The translations under genes were made by a program, and so were the position numbers. Source: JAMHWF01 sp048500255 (lineage in GTDB: Bacteria; Pseudomonadota; Gammaproteobacteria; Burkholderiales; Burkholderiaceae_C). Taken from it: a stretch of 64,000 bases of DNA. The stretch is taken from NCBI GenBank assembly GCA_048500255.1, contig JASNYH010000001.1, positions 868,001 to 932,000 on the forward strand, given 5' to 3'. Below are positions 1-7,970 of this stretch, in pieces; the stretch's first letter is position 1; each line of letters opens with the position of its first letter. The notes beneath the pieces are model-generated. The model saw only the letters and a list, made by a program, of their open reading frames with translations, was not told the DNA's origin and did no database searches.

Positions 1-290
1 GCCGTCGTCGCGAAGTAGAACGTGTAGCCGTCGGCCGGCGAGCGCGCCGCCGCCTGCGCGCCGATCGTGTTCTGCCCGCCCGGCTTGTTGTCGATCACGA
101 TGGCCTGACCCCAGCCCGCGGCGAGCCGGTCCGACAGGATGCGCGCCACGTTGTCCGGGCCCGATCCCGGCGGCTGCGACAGCACCCATTTCACCGGCCG
201 CTCGGGCCAGCCGTTGGCGCGCGCCGCCGGCAGCGTGCCGGCGGCGGACAGTGCGGCCAGCGCGGCCGCGAACTCTCGACGGTTGATCAT
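1..290 (-). CDS. Bug-family tripartite tricarboxylate transporter solute-binding protein (N-terminal part)
   Basis: Only the first 96 codons are in the window; the gene runs off the left edge. The start at 290 opens with MINRREF, a twin-arginine-like signal followed by an alanine-rich hydrophobic stretch ending near ARA. The mature part begins WPERPVKWVLSQPPGSGPDN and continues with a DNKPGGQ segment and AARSPADGYT. These are hallmarks of Bug (TctC-like) periplasmic binding proteins, which capture small carboxylates for TTT transporters. It lies 59 bp downstream of the cupin gene on the same strand, so it is probably the uptake part of the cupin/cyclase operon. The substrate is unknown. Confidence 0.85.
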   Translation of the reverse strand, partial: MINRREFAAALAALSAAGTLPAARANGWPERPVKWVLSQPPGSGPDNVARILSDRLAAGWGQAIVIDNKPGGQNTIGAQAAARSPADGYTFYFATT

Positions 291-349
291 CGGGAAATGC
301 CCCTCTTCATGGACTCGTCGCTCGCGCCCGACCGGCTCTGTCGGCCGGT

Positions 350-697
350 TCAGCGCGCGCTCGGCGGGTACGGCATCACGACGAGGATCGTCGCGACTTC
401 GTTGCCGTGGTTGATGACTTCGCGCGACTCGTTGGACGGGATCGTGCAGCTGTCGAGCGGGCCGAGCACGACTTCCGAGCCCGGCGTCTTGACCGTGATG
501 GCGCCGGCCAGCACGACGTAGACCTTCTCGAGCGGCGAGCTGTCGGGCCCGGCGCCGCCGCCGGGCAGGTAGTGCGACAGCCCGACCCAGAAGCCCTCGG
601 GTCCGCCAGGCACGAAGCCCTGCAGGCGCAGCGACTTCACGTCGCGGTGATTGGGCGCCTCGTACGGCTGCGCCTCGCCGAAGCGGGTGACTTTCAT
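350..697 (-). CDS. small cupin-fold protein
   Basis: 115 residues forming a single cupin domain. Motif 1 is recognisable (LEKVYVVLAGAITV, about residues 56-69), but the two histidines normally before the glutamate are replaced (GPDSSPLEK). Motif 2 keeps a proline and a histidine (IPSNESREVINHGNE, about 86-100). The classical metal site is therefore incomplete and the protein may bind a metabolite or be structural. The ATG at 697 lies 11 bp after the cyclase gene, so the two are surely cotranscribed. Cupins of this kind often sit beside cyclase-family hydrolases in aromatic or carboxylate catabolic operons. No reaction can be assigned. Confidence 0.8.
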   Translation of the reverse strand: MKVTRFGEAQPYEAPNHRDVKSLRLQGFVPGGPEGFWVGLSHYLPGGGAGPDSSPLEKVYVVLAGAITVKTPGSEVVLGPLDSCTIPSNESREVINHGNEVATILVVMPYPPSAR

Positions 698-708
698 GGC
701 GGCTCCGC

Positions 709-1551
709 TCAGCCCTGGCCGTTCTCGAAGCGATACGTGCCGCGCTTGTCGACGATCGCCACCAGCCGCACGATGCAGCCGTCGCCCTTGATCCAGCGCC
801 ACGGGAAGGCTGCGAAGGTGACGCGCTTGCCGGTGACCTTGTCGATCTCGCCGCCGACGTTCTCGAGGCCGCAGATGCCGTGCTTGAGGATCGCCTGGTG
901 GCAGGGCTCCCACTCCGGGAAGTCCTCGATCACCTTGCGGCCGGTCTCGCGCTCGTACTCCATGTTGACCTGCGGCAGCAGGCCGTTGGGCCAGCCCGGG
1001 CCGTGCGGGCCGATCGCGGTGCCCAGCGGATGGTCGAGCGCCTGCGTGTCGGTGCCGATCATCTTGACCTTCTTGTTCGCGAACCACTCGCCCGCTTCCT
1101 TGTAGAAGCCGGGCGAGTAGGCGTAGTACATGCGGCTGTCGTCGTAGTACTTGTGCCAGCCGGTGTTGACGATGACGATGTCGCCCTCGCGGATCTGCGG
1201 GCTCGCGGCCTCGAGGTCGGCGGCCGTGATCACCTCCCACTTCTTCTTCGGGATCGACACCACGACGCCGGTACCGAAGAAGTGCGGCAGCGGCACTTCG
1301 TCCATGAACGGCGTGCCCTCGACGACGTGCGCCGGCGCGTCGATGTGCGTGCCCGAGTGCATCACCGTCGTGATGCGCTGCGTCAGCACGCCCGACTTGG
1401 CCATGTTGTGCAGGCGCTCGATCTTCACGTCCTCGAAGTAGGGCCAGCACGGCTGGCCGAGGCCCCAGGGATGGCTCAGGTCGTAGAACTCGAGCCCCAT
1501 GTCGTTGTTGAGGTTCTCCTGGAAGGGAACGCCCCGGATCGTGATGGTCAT
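709..1551 (-). CDS. cyclase-family metal-dependent hydrolase (kynurenine-formamidase fold)
   Basis: 280 residues. The cyclase (PF04199-type) signature HSGTHIDAPAH lies near residues 66-76 and supplies the metal-binding His and Asp residues. A second typical segment, GDIVIVNTGWHKYY, lies near 122-135. Family members hydrolyse amide or C-C bonds of aryl and ketoacid substrates, kynurenine formamidase being the best known. It is the first gene of a leftward operon with the cupin and the Bug binding protein, and is divergent from the IclR gene across tandem repeats. A second, distinct cyclase-family gene lies at 41793-42596. Confidence 0.88.
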   Translation of the reverse strand: MTITIRGVPFQENLNNDMGLEFYDLSHPWGLGQPCWPYFEDVKIERLHNMAKSGVLTQRITTVMHSGTHIDAPAHVVEGTPFMDEVPLPHFFGTGVVVSIPKKKWEVITAADLEAASPQIREGDIVIVNTGWHKYYDDSRMYYAYSPGFYKEAGEWFANKKVKMIGTDTQALDHPLGTAIGPHGPGWPNGLLPQVNMEYERETGRKVIEDFPEWEPCHQAILKHGICGLENVGGEIDKVTGKRVTFAAFPWRWIKGDGCIVRLVAIVDKRGTYRFENGQG

Positions 1552-1590
1552 GCGTGTTGCTCCTGTGATCGCCCGTCGCTGGCTTACTGA

Positions 1591-1624
1591 ACCGCTATCC
1601 GGTACATTTGTATCGCTATCCGGT
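1591..1624. promoter_or_regulatory. tandem operator-like repeats between cyclase operon and IclR gene
   Basis: CGCTATCCGGT occurs at 1593-1603 and again at 1614-1624, exactly 21 bp apart (two helical turns). The first copy is embedded in ACCG-CTATC-CGGT, an inverted repeat. Position and geometry fit a dimer-of-dimers site for the divergently encoded IclR protein, controlling the cyclase operon and its own gene. Binding is inferred. Confidence 0.55.
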
Positions 1625-1721
1625 TCATTGGCCGCAACTTTCGGCGAAGCACGCCGCCGTCACCATGAGTAGAAACCCTAGACTCACCGCTGGCACACTG
1701 GCGCCCGAGCCGGACCCGCCA

Positions 1722-2537
1722 ATGACTGCCGAACCGCGCCGCGCGCCGGCCCCCACGGCCGCCAAATCCAATGCCGCCAAGTCGGGCGTGCAGGTGATCG
1801 CGCGCGCCGCCGCCGTGCTGCGCGCGCTGCAGGACAACCCGGCCGGGCTGAGCCTGGGCGAGCTGGCCAAGCTGCTCGGCCTGGCGCGCTCGACGGTGCA
1901 GCGCATCGTCGACGCGCTCGACGCCGAGAACCTCGTGATCGCCGCGTCGCCGACGCGCGGCGTGCGCCTCGGCCCGGCGCTGCTCGCGCTCGCCGCGGCG
2001 ACGCGCTTCGAGATCGCCGAGATCGCGCGGCCGACGATGCAGGAGATCTCGCGCCAGTGCGGCGAGACGGTCGACCTGTCGCTGCTCGACGGCGACAAGC
2101 TCGTCTTCGTCGACCAGGTCGCGGGCGTGCACCGGCTGCGCGCCGAGTCGGCGATCGGCGTGTCGTTCCCGTTGCACTCGACGGCGCCGGGCAAGGCGAT
2201 GCTCGCCGCGATGGACGACGCCACGCTCGGCAACCTGCGCCCGCGCCTCAAGCTGACGCGCCACACGCGCCACACGATCACCTCGTGGAGCGTGCTCGAG
2301 CAGGCGCTGGCGGCGGTGCGGCGCAGCGGCGTCGGCACCGACGAGGAAGAGAACTCGGTCGGCATCTGCGCGCTGTCGGTGGCCCTGGCGCTCCCCAACG
2401 GCGAACTCGCCGCCGTCTCGGTGCCGGTGCCGACGCCGCGCTACGCCGGCTCGCGCGCCCACATCGAATCGCTGCTGCGCGCGCACTGCGAGCGGCTGCA
2501 GCAGTCGCTCGGCGGCGTGCGCTCGCAGGCCGGCTGA
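1722..2537 (+). CDS. IclR-family transcriptional regulator
   Basis: 271 residues from the ATG at 1722. The N-terminal winged helix-turn-helix covers about residues 20-75 (LSLGELAKLLGLARSTVQR), followed by an IclR effector domain (MQEISRQCGETVDLSLLDG, STAPGKAMLAA, NSVGICALSVAL). The open frame extends upstream to 1608 and contains an ATG at 1665. However, codons 1665-1721 use AGT, AGA and CCT, alien to this genome, and a 1608 start would lie inside the operator repeats, so 1722 is preferred. It probably responds to the substrate or an intermediate of the divergent cyclase/cupin/Bug operon. Confidence 0.88.
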   Translation: MTAEPRRAPAPTAAKSNAAKSGVQVIARAAAVLRALQDNPAGLSLGELAKLLGLARSTVQRIVDALDAENLVIAASPTRGVRLGPALLALAAATRFEIAEIARPTMQEISRQCGETVDLSLLDGDKLVFVDQVAGVHRLRAESAIGVSFPLHSTAPGKAMLAAMDDATLGNLRPRLKLTRHTRHTITSWSVLEQALAAVRRSGVGTDEEENSVGICALSVALALPNGELAAVSVPVPTPRYAGSRAHIESLLRAHCERLQQSLGGVRSQAG

Positions 2538-2616
2538 GGGGCCGCACCCGCCAACGGTCGCGCTGGGAACGAGGTTTGCCCTTGCGTCGGAGCATTCCGA
2601 CAGGGGCAACCCCGAC

Positions 2617-3354
2617 GTGGCCACACGGTTCCCGACGCTGCGCAGCAGCACCGCCGCCCTCGCCTCGCTCGCTGCGGCGGCGTGCGGCCTCGTGCAAGCG
2701 CAGCCCGACGACGTGGCGATCCCCACCTTCGACAGCGTCGACTCGATGCAGGCGCGCGTGCAGGGTTGCACCACCTGCCACGGCCGCAGCGGCGAGGGCA
2801 CGCGCAGCGGCTACTTCCCGCGCATCGCCGGCAAGCCCGCGGCCTACCTCTATCACCAGCTCGTCGCGTTTCGCGACGGCACGCGGCGCTATGCGCCGAT
2901 GAACTATCTCGTCGCCTACCTGCCCGACGCCTACCTGCGCGAGATTGCCGAACACTATGCGCAGCAGCGCCCGCCATTCGCGCCGTTCGAGCCGCCGCCG
3001 GCCGACGCCGCCGTGCTCGAGCGAGGGCGCCGCATCGCCACTCAGGGCGACCGCGAGCGCGGCGTGCCGGCCTGCGTGGCCTGCCACGGCGGCGCGCTCA
3101 CCGGCATGGAGCCGGGCATTCCCGGCCTCGTCGGGCTGCGCCCGACCTACATCGCCGCGCAGCTGACGCGCTGGCGCGTCGGCGAACGCCACGCCGCCGA
3201 GCCCGACTGCATGCGCCGCATCGCGTCGCGCATGCCCGAGGCTGACATCGCCGCCGTCGCCGCATGGCTCGGGCGCCAGCCGGCGCCGCGCGACGCCGCG
3301 CCCGAGAAGCCCGACCTGGTGCGCATGCCGCTGGCCTGCGGCAGCCAGCGCTGA
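2617..3354 (+). CDS. dihaem cytochrome c (c4-like)
   Basis: 245 residues with a GTG start. The Sec signal peptide ends near residue 28 (GLVQAQ). Two haem-attachment sites are present: C51-T-T-C-H55 and C153-V-A-C-H157, each followed by a c4-type segment (GEGTRSGYFPRIAGKP in the first). Cytochromes c4 are periplasmic electron carriers that feed terminal oxidases. It is the first gene of the oxidase operon, 10 bp ahead of the trihaem cytochrome. The second methionine ligand of each haem cannot be assigned confidently by eye. Confidence 0.88.
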   Translation: MATRFPTLRSSTAALASLAAAACGLVQAQPDDVAIPTFDSVDSMQARVQGCTTCHGRSGEGTRSGYFPRIAGKPAAYLYHQLVAFRDGTRRYAPMNYLVAYLPDAYLREIAEHYAQQRPPFAPFEPPPADAAVLERGRRIATQGDRERGVPACVACHGGALTGMEPGIPGLVGLRPTYIAAQLTRWRVGERHAAEPDCMRRIASRMPEADIAAVAAWLGRQPAPRDAAPEKPDLVRMPLACGSQR

Positions 3355-3364
3355 GGACGACTCG

Positions 3365-4654
3365 ATGCGCGCCGTGTTCGTCGCCGTCTCGGGCGCCGCC
3401 GTGCTGGTGGCGCTGGGCGCCGCGGCGCTGTACCTGCTCGAGCCCGGCATGCTGCCGCCCGACACCGATGCGGCGACCACGGCGAGCCCGACGACGCAGC
3501 TCATCCGCCGCGGCGAATACCTGGCGCGCGCCGGCGACTGCGTGGCCTGCCACACGCGTGCCGGCGGGCGCGAGTTCGCCGGCGGGCGCGCGATGCCCAC
3601 ACCGTTCGGCAACCTCTACGTGCCCAACATCACGCCCGACGACGACACCGGCATCGGCCTGTGGAGCGCCGACGAGTTCTACCGCACGATGCACGACGGC
3701 ATCTCGCGCGACGGCGAGCTGCTCTACCCGGCGATGCCGTTCGCGTCGTACACGCGCGTGACGCGCGACGACAGCGACGCCATCTACGCCTACCTGATGT
3801 CGGTGCCGCCGATCTACGAGAAGAACCGCCCGCACGAGCTGCGCTTTCCCTACAACCAGCGCGAGCTGCTGATCGGCTGGCGCGCGCTCTACTTCCGCGA
3901 GGGGGAGTACCGGCCCGACCCCGCGCAGTCGGCGCAGTGGAACCGCGGCGCCTACCTGGTGCAGGGGCTCGGTCACTGCTCGATGTGCCACACGGCGGTC
4001 ACGCGGCTCGGCGGCACGCGGGAGTCGCGCGCCTTCGAAGGCGGCATGATCCCCAACCAGAACTGGTACGCGCCGTCGCTCACCTCCAACCGCGAGGCGG
4101 GGCTGGGCGACTGGAGTCTCGACGACATCGTCGATCTGCTGCAGGCCGGCGTGTCGAAACGCGGCACCGTCTACGGCCCGATGGCGGAGGTTGTCTACAA
4201 CAGCCTGCAGTACCTGAGCGACGACGACGTGCGCGCGATGGCGGTCTACCTCAAGTCGCTGCCCGAGCGCGACCCCGACCCGCTGCCGAGCGCCGAGCAG
4301 CGCCGCGTCGACCCCGACGTGATGGAGCTCGGCCGCCGCACCTACGAGCGCCAGTGCGCCATGTGTCACGGCGGCGAGGGCAAGGGTCATCCGCCGGCGT
4401 ACCCGCCGCTGGCCGACAACCCGTCGATCACGATGGCCTCGCCCGTCAATGCGATCCGCATGGTGCTCAACGGCGGTTACCCGCCCGGCACGCGGCGCAA
4501 CCCGCGGCCGCACGGCATGCCGCCGTTCGCCCACGTGCTCGACGACCGCGCGGTCGCCGCCGTCGTCACCTACGTGCGCGTGGCGTGGGGCAACAACGGC
4601 GTATCGGCGCAGCCGTCCGACGTGAGCGAGCTGCGCAAGCTGCTGCCCGAATGA
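3365..4654 (+). CDS. trihaem membrane-anchored cytochrome c (dehydrogenase cytochrome-subunit type)
   Basis: 429 residues with one N-terminal hydrophobic segment (about residues 4-24) acting as uncleaved anchor or signal. Three haem sites are visible: C59-V-A-C-H63, C205-S-M-C-H209 and C331-A-M-C-H335. The arrangement is that of the cytochrome c subunits of membrane alcohol, aldehyde and gluconate dehydrogenases (RRGEYLARAGDCVACHT). Here no dehydrogenase subunit is adjacent and it sits in an oxidase operon, so it probably relays electrons to the oxidase. Its stop overlaps the start of the next gene (ATGA). Confidence 0.88.
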   Translation: MRAVFVAVSGAAVLVALGAAALYLLEPGMLPPDTDAATTASPTTQLIRRGEYLARAGDCVACHTRAGGREFAGGRAMPTPFGNLYVPNITPDDDTGIGLWSADEFYRTMHDGISRDGELLYPAMPFASYTRVTRDDSDAIYAYLMSVPPIYEKNRPHELRFPYNQRELLIGWRALYFREGEYRPDPAQSAQWNRGAYLVQGLGHCSMCHTAVTRLGGTRESRAFEGGMIPNQNWYAPSLTSNREAGLGDWSLDDIVDLLQAGVSKRGTVYGPMAEVVYNSLQYLSDDDVRAMAVYLKSLPERDPDPLPSAEQRRVDPDVMELGRRTYERQCAMCHGGEGKGHPPAYPPLADNPSITMASPVNAIRMVLNGGYPPGTRRNPRPHGMPPFAHVLDDRAVAAVVTYVRVAWGNNGVSAQPSDVSELRKLLPE

Positions 4655-4845
4655 GCATGGCGATGCACGACAACGACCCGTTCGATACCGACGCGCGGCG
4701 CGCCGACGACGCGCGCGTCGACGACATCGTGGCGCACGGCCCGCGCGGCGCCTGGGCCGTGGCCGGTATCGCGACAGCGATCGTCGTCGCGATCTATGTC
4801 GCGTTGTACGTCTTCGCCTATCTTCCGCGGGGGGCGGTGCAGTGA
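4651..4845 (+). CDS. small single-TM protein, probable ba3-oxidase subunit IIa
   Basis: 64 residues. A charged, Asp/Arg-rich N-terminus (1-38) is followed by one transmembrane helix (WAVAGIATAIVVAIYVALYV, about 39-58) and a short tail. It overlaps the preceding gene by ATGA and the subunit II gene by GTGA. Size, single helix and position directly upstream of subunit II match the small IIa subunits of B-family oxidases. Sequence alone would not identify it; the call rests on context. Confidence 0.65.
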   Translation: MSMAMHDNDPFDTDARRADDARVDDIVAHGPRGAWAVAGIATAIVVAIYVALYVFAYLPRGAVQ

Positions 4846-5408
4846 ACGGCGCCGCTGCTCACGCCGTTGCAGATGCCGCCGAGCGCCGCTGGGCCTGGAT
4901 CGTGCTCGGCGTCGTCGCGCTGCTCGTCGCGCTGATGATCGCCACCGGCCTGCACTGGGCGGCGATGCCGCCGTCGCGCGTCGAGACGGTCGACGTGCGG
5001 CGCCTGCACCTCGCGGGCGAATTCGTCGAGGCCAACCTGGGCACCGAGCTTGCCGCCGACGGCCGCGTCACGGTGCGCCTGGTCGCGCAGCAGTACTCGT
5101 TCCAGCCGCCGTGCATCGTCGTGCCGATGGGCTTGCCGGTCACGTTCCGCGGCACGGCGAGCGACGCGATCCACGGCTTCGTCGTCGGCACGACGAACGC
5201 CAACACGATGCTCGTGCCGGGCTTCGTCGCCACCTTCACGACGACGTTCCGCGAGCCCGGCGAGCATCTGATGCCCTGCCACGAATACTGCGGCATCGGC
5301 CACGAGGCGATGTGGGCGCGCCTGCGCGTGCTGCCGCGCGCCGAGTTCGAGACGCTGGCGCTGGCGCGCGGCGCCGCCGGCGAAAGGACGGACTGTGTTT
5401 CTCGCTAG
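4842..5408 (+). CDS. cytochrome c oxidase subunit II, CuA-binding
   Basis: 188 residues with a GTG start overlapping the previous gene. One N-terminal transmembrane helix (about 17-38) is followed by a periplasmic cupredoxin domain. The CuA centre is complete: H111, C146, E148, C150, H154 and M157 (PCHEYCGIGHEAMW). The short length and single helix are typical of B-family oxidases rather than A-family subunit II. It accepts electrons from cytochrome c and passes them to subunit I. Its 3' end overlaps the subunit I start by 14 bp. Confidence 0.93.
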   Translation: MNGAAAHAVADAAERRWAWIVLGVVALLVALMIATGLHWAAMPPSRVETVDVRRLHLAGEFVEANLGTELAADGRVTVRLVAQQYSFQPPCIVVPMGLPVTFRGTASDAIHGFVVGTTNANTMLVPGFVATFTTTFREPGEHLMPCHEYCGIGHEAMWARLRVLPRAEFETLALARGAAGERTDCVSR

Positions 5409-7014
5409 GCGCCTCGTGCTCGCCCACCTGTGGGTGGCGTTCGCCGCCTTCGCCGCCGCCATCGTGCTCGGCGAATGGCAGATGTACGTGCGCAGCCCGC
5501 TGTCGGCCTGGGTCAACAACCCCGAGCACTACTACCGCTCCGTCACGGCGCACGGCACCGTGATGGCCTACGTGCTGCCGACGCTGGTCGCGATGGGCTA
5601 CGGCTATGCGCTCGTCGAGCTGTCGCTCGGCCGCGCGCTGCGCGGCCTGCGCTGGGCCTGGGCGGGCTTCTGGCTCGTCGTCGCCGGCACGCTGCTCGCG
5701 GCGGCGACGATGGCGGCCGGCCGCGCGTCGGTGCTCTACACCTTCTATCCGCCGATGGTCGGGCACCCGCTCTACTACATCGGCGTCGTGCTCGTCGTCG
5801 TCGGCTCGTGGATCTGGGTCGCGCTGATGTCGATCAACCTGAGCGCCTGGAAGCGCCAGCATCCGGGCGAGATGGTGCCGCTGGCGATGTACGGCAACGT
5901 CGCCGGCGCCTACCTGTGGGCGTGGACCTCGCTCGGCGCGGCGATCGAGGTGCTGGCGCTGATCCTGCCGGCCTCGCTCGGCCTCACCGACACGATCAAC
6001 GCCGGCCTGGCGCGCGTGCTGTTCTCGTGGACGCTGCACGCCATCGTCTACTTCTGGCTGATGCCGGCCTACATCGCCTTCTACACCATCGTGCCGCGCG
6101 CCATCGGCGGGCGGCTCTACAGCGACACGATGGGCCGCGTGGCGTTCGCCCTGTTCCTCGTGTTCTCGATGCCGATCGGCATCCACCACCTGTTCGCCGA
6201 CCCGCAGGTCGGTGCCGGCTTCAAGTTCGTGCACGCCGCGATGACGGCGATGGTCGCCGTGCCGACGCTGCTGACGGTGTTCACGATCGTCGCGTCGGTC
6301 GAAATCGCAGGCCGCCTGCGCGGCGGGCGCGGCGCCTTCGGCTGGCTGCGCGCGCTGCCCTGGGACGAGCCGGTGATGCTCGCCGTGGCCTATGCCTTCG
6401 TGATGCTCGGCTTCGGCGGCGCCGGCGGGCTCGTGAACATGAGTTATCAGCTCAACGAGACGGTGCACAACACGCAGTGGGTCACGGGCCACTTCCACCT
6501 CATCTTCGGCGGCGCGATCGTCATCATGTACTTCGTCGTCGCCTACGACCTGTGGCCGCAGCTCACGCGCTGCGCGCCGCTGCCGCGGCGCGCGATGCGC
6601 TGGCAGCTCACGCTGTGGTTCGTCGGCATGCTCGTGCTGGCGATGCCGTGGCACTGGGTCGGGCTGCTCGGCATGCCGCGGCGCATGGCGTACTACGACT
6701 ACTCGCACGAGGCGATCGCGCCGCAGGCCTGGACCGTCGTCGCGTCGACGATCGGCGGCGCGATCCTCGTCGTGTCGGCGCTGCTGTTCGTCGCCATCCT
6801 CGCGCGCGCGCGGCGCGGCACGGCGCGCATCGCGCCCTACACCTTCGCGCGGCCGGTGCACGCCGTCGCCCACGTGCCGAGCGCGCTCAACGGCTTCGCG
6901 CTGTGGGTCGCGATGATGATCGCGCTGACCGTCGTCAACTACGGCTGGCCGATCGTGCAGCTCGCCGGGCTGGAGCACGCGCGCGTGCCCGTCGTGCCGG
7001 TCGGGAGCCCATGA
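5395..7014 (+). CDS. cytochrome c oxidase subunit I, B-family (ba3-type)
   Basis: 539 residues with a GTG start (MFLARRLVLAHLWVAFAAF) and about 13 transmembrane helices. Catalytic ligands are all visible: H53 and H368 for the low-spin haem, H366 for the high-spin haem (VTGHFHL), and H215, H264 and H265 for CuB. H215-A-I-V-Y219 is the His-Tyr pair, in the HxxVY form used by ba3-type enzymes rather than HPEVY. The enzyme reduces O2 to water with proton pumping, usually with high oxygen affinity. The operon order (cyt c, cyt c, IIa, II, I, cyt c) suggests a dedicated electron-supply chain. Confidence 0.93.
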   Translation: MFLARRLVLAHLWVAFAAFAAAIVLGEWQMYVRSPLSAWVNNPEHYYRSVTAHGTVMAYVLPTLVAMGYGYALVELSLGRALRGLRWAWAGFWLVVAGTLLAAATMAAGRASVLYTFYPPMVGHPLYYIGVVLVVVGSWIWVALMSINLSAWKRQHPGEMVPLAMYGNVAGAYLWAWTSLGAAIEVLALILPASLGLTDTINAGLARVLFSWTLHAIVYFWLMPAYIAFYTIVPRAIGGRLYSDTMGRVAFALFLVFSMPIGIHHLFADPQVGAGFKFVHAAMTAMVAVPTLLTVFTIVASVEIAGRLRGGRGAFGWLRALPWDEPVMLAVAYAFVMLGFGGAGGLVNMSYQLNETVHNTQWVTGHFHLIFGGAIVIMYFVVAYDLWPQLTRCAPLPRRAMRWQLTLWFVGMLVLAMPWHWVGLLGMPRRMAYYDYSHEAIAPQAWTVVASTIGGAILVVSALLFVAILARARRGTARIAPYTFARPVHAVAHVPSALNGFALWVAMMIALTVVNYGWPIVQLAGLEHARVPVVPVGSP

Positions 7015-7899
7015 ATGACCCGCCCGCGCAGCGCCTTCGGCGCGCACCCTCGAGGGGGCGCTGCCAGCGGACCGGCAGCGCCGGATCCGCGGCAGCCGCG
7101 CCGCAAGTCCCCGACCCTGCGCAGCGTCGTGGCGCTGGTGGCGCTGACGCTGGCATCGATGGCGGTCGGCTTCGTGTGGCTGCCGTCGGTGCACGCCGAC
7201 TTCACGGCCGAGGGGCTGTGGGACAGCATCTGCCGCGCCGCCGGCGTGCCGGCCGACTGGCCGGGCAGCGGGCGCGCAGCCGCCGCGGCGCGCCGCGCGA
7301 CGACGCCGACCGACGTCGTGCTCGAGCGCACGATGGCGCGCGCCGGCAGCGCCGAGGCCGTCGGCCGCGGCGCGACGCTGGCGCTGGCGCAGTGCACGAT
7401 GTGCCACGGCGCGCAGGGCCAGAGCGCGTCGAATGCGCCCAACCTCGCGGGCCAGTATCGCGAGGTCATCGTCAAGCAGATGCACGACTACCGCGCGGGC
7501 AAGCGCGCCAGCGCCGTGATGCAGGCGCTGGCGGACGGCCTCGGCGAGCGCGACATCGACGACCTCGCCGCCTACTACGCGCAGCTGCCCAAGGCGCGCA
7601 CCGCGCCGACCACCTACGACGAGACGCTGCCCGCGCTGGTGCGCGTGGGCGATCCGCTGCGCAACATCGCGCCCTGCATCTCGTGCCACGGCGGCGTCGA
7701 CCAGAAGCTCGGCGCACCCTGGCTGGAGGGCATGCCGCGCGACTACCTCGTCGGCCAGCTGCGCGCTTTCGCGCGCGGCGAGCGCGCCAACGACGCGCAT
7801 GCCCAGATGCGCAACGTGGCGCGACCGATGACGGCGCGCGAGATCGACGAGGTGGCCGAGTTCTACGCGCGCAAGGCCGGTGCGGCGGCCCGGCATTGA
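7015..7899 (+). CDS. dihaem cytochrome c (c4-like) with repeat-derived N-terminus
   Basis: 294 residues. The ATG is one base after the subunit I stop. Residues 37-62 form a hydrophobic anchor or signal (LRSVVALVALTLASMAVGFV). Two haem sites follow (CTMCHGAQGQSASNAPNLAGQ and CISCHGG). The first 30 residues (SAFGAHPRGGAASGP and so on) are encoded by a GC-rich palindromic repeat and do not look like protein; the authentic start may be a downstream GTG near 7127. It is the last gene of the oxidase operon and probably an electron donor to the CuA domain. Confidence 0.85.
   Translation: MTRPRSAFGAHPRGGAASGPAAPDPRQPRRKSPTLRSVVALVALTLASMAVGFVWLPSVHADFTAEGLWDSICRAAGVPADWPGSGRAAAAARRATTPTDVVLERTMARAGSAEAVGRGATLALAQCTMCHGAQGQSASNAPNLAGQYREVIVKQMHDYRAGKRASAVMQALADGLGERDIDDLAAYYAQLPKARTAPTTYDETLPALVRVGDPLRNIAPCISCHGGVDQKLGAPWLEGMPRDYLVGQLRAFARGERANDAHAQMRNVARPMTAREIDEVAEFYARKAGAAARH
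7042..7083. repeat. GC-rich palindromic repeat element, copy 1
   Basis: CCCTCGAGGG (7047-7056) is followed by a hairpin CGCTGCC-(8 nt)-GGCAGCG (7059-7080). The layout (short CCCTCG..GGG palindrome, then a second stem) matches copy 2 at 47083-47127. It lies inside the open frame of the downstream cytochrome. It resembles the short dispersed intergenic repeats common in Burkholderiales genomes. Confidence 0.5.
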
Positions 7900-7970
7900 C
7901 CCTAGTTGCGACGCAACGGCGCGTCCCCGATCATCCGCGCCTCAACGATCGACCGGCCAAGGAGACAACC

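Noticed and set aside
7905..7917. GTTGCGACGCAAC as a terminator of the oxidase operon.
   Set aside because: The arms are separated by one base, so no hairpin loop can form and no T-tract follows; it is at best a protein-binding palindrome.
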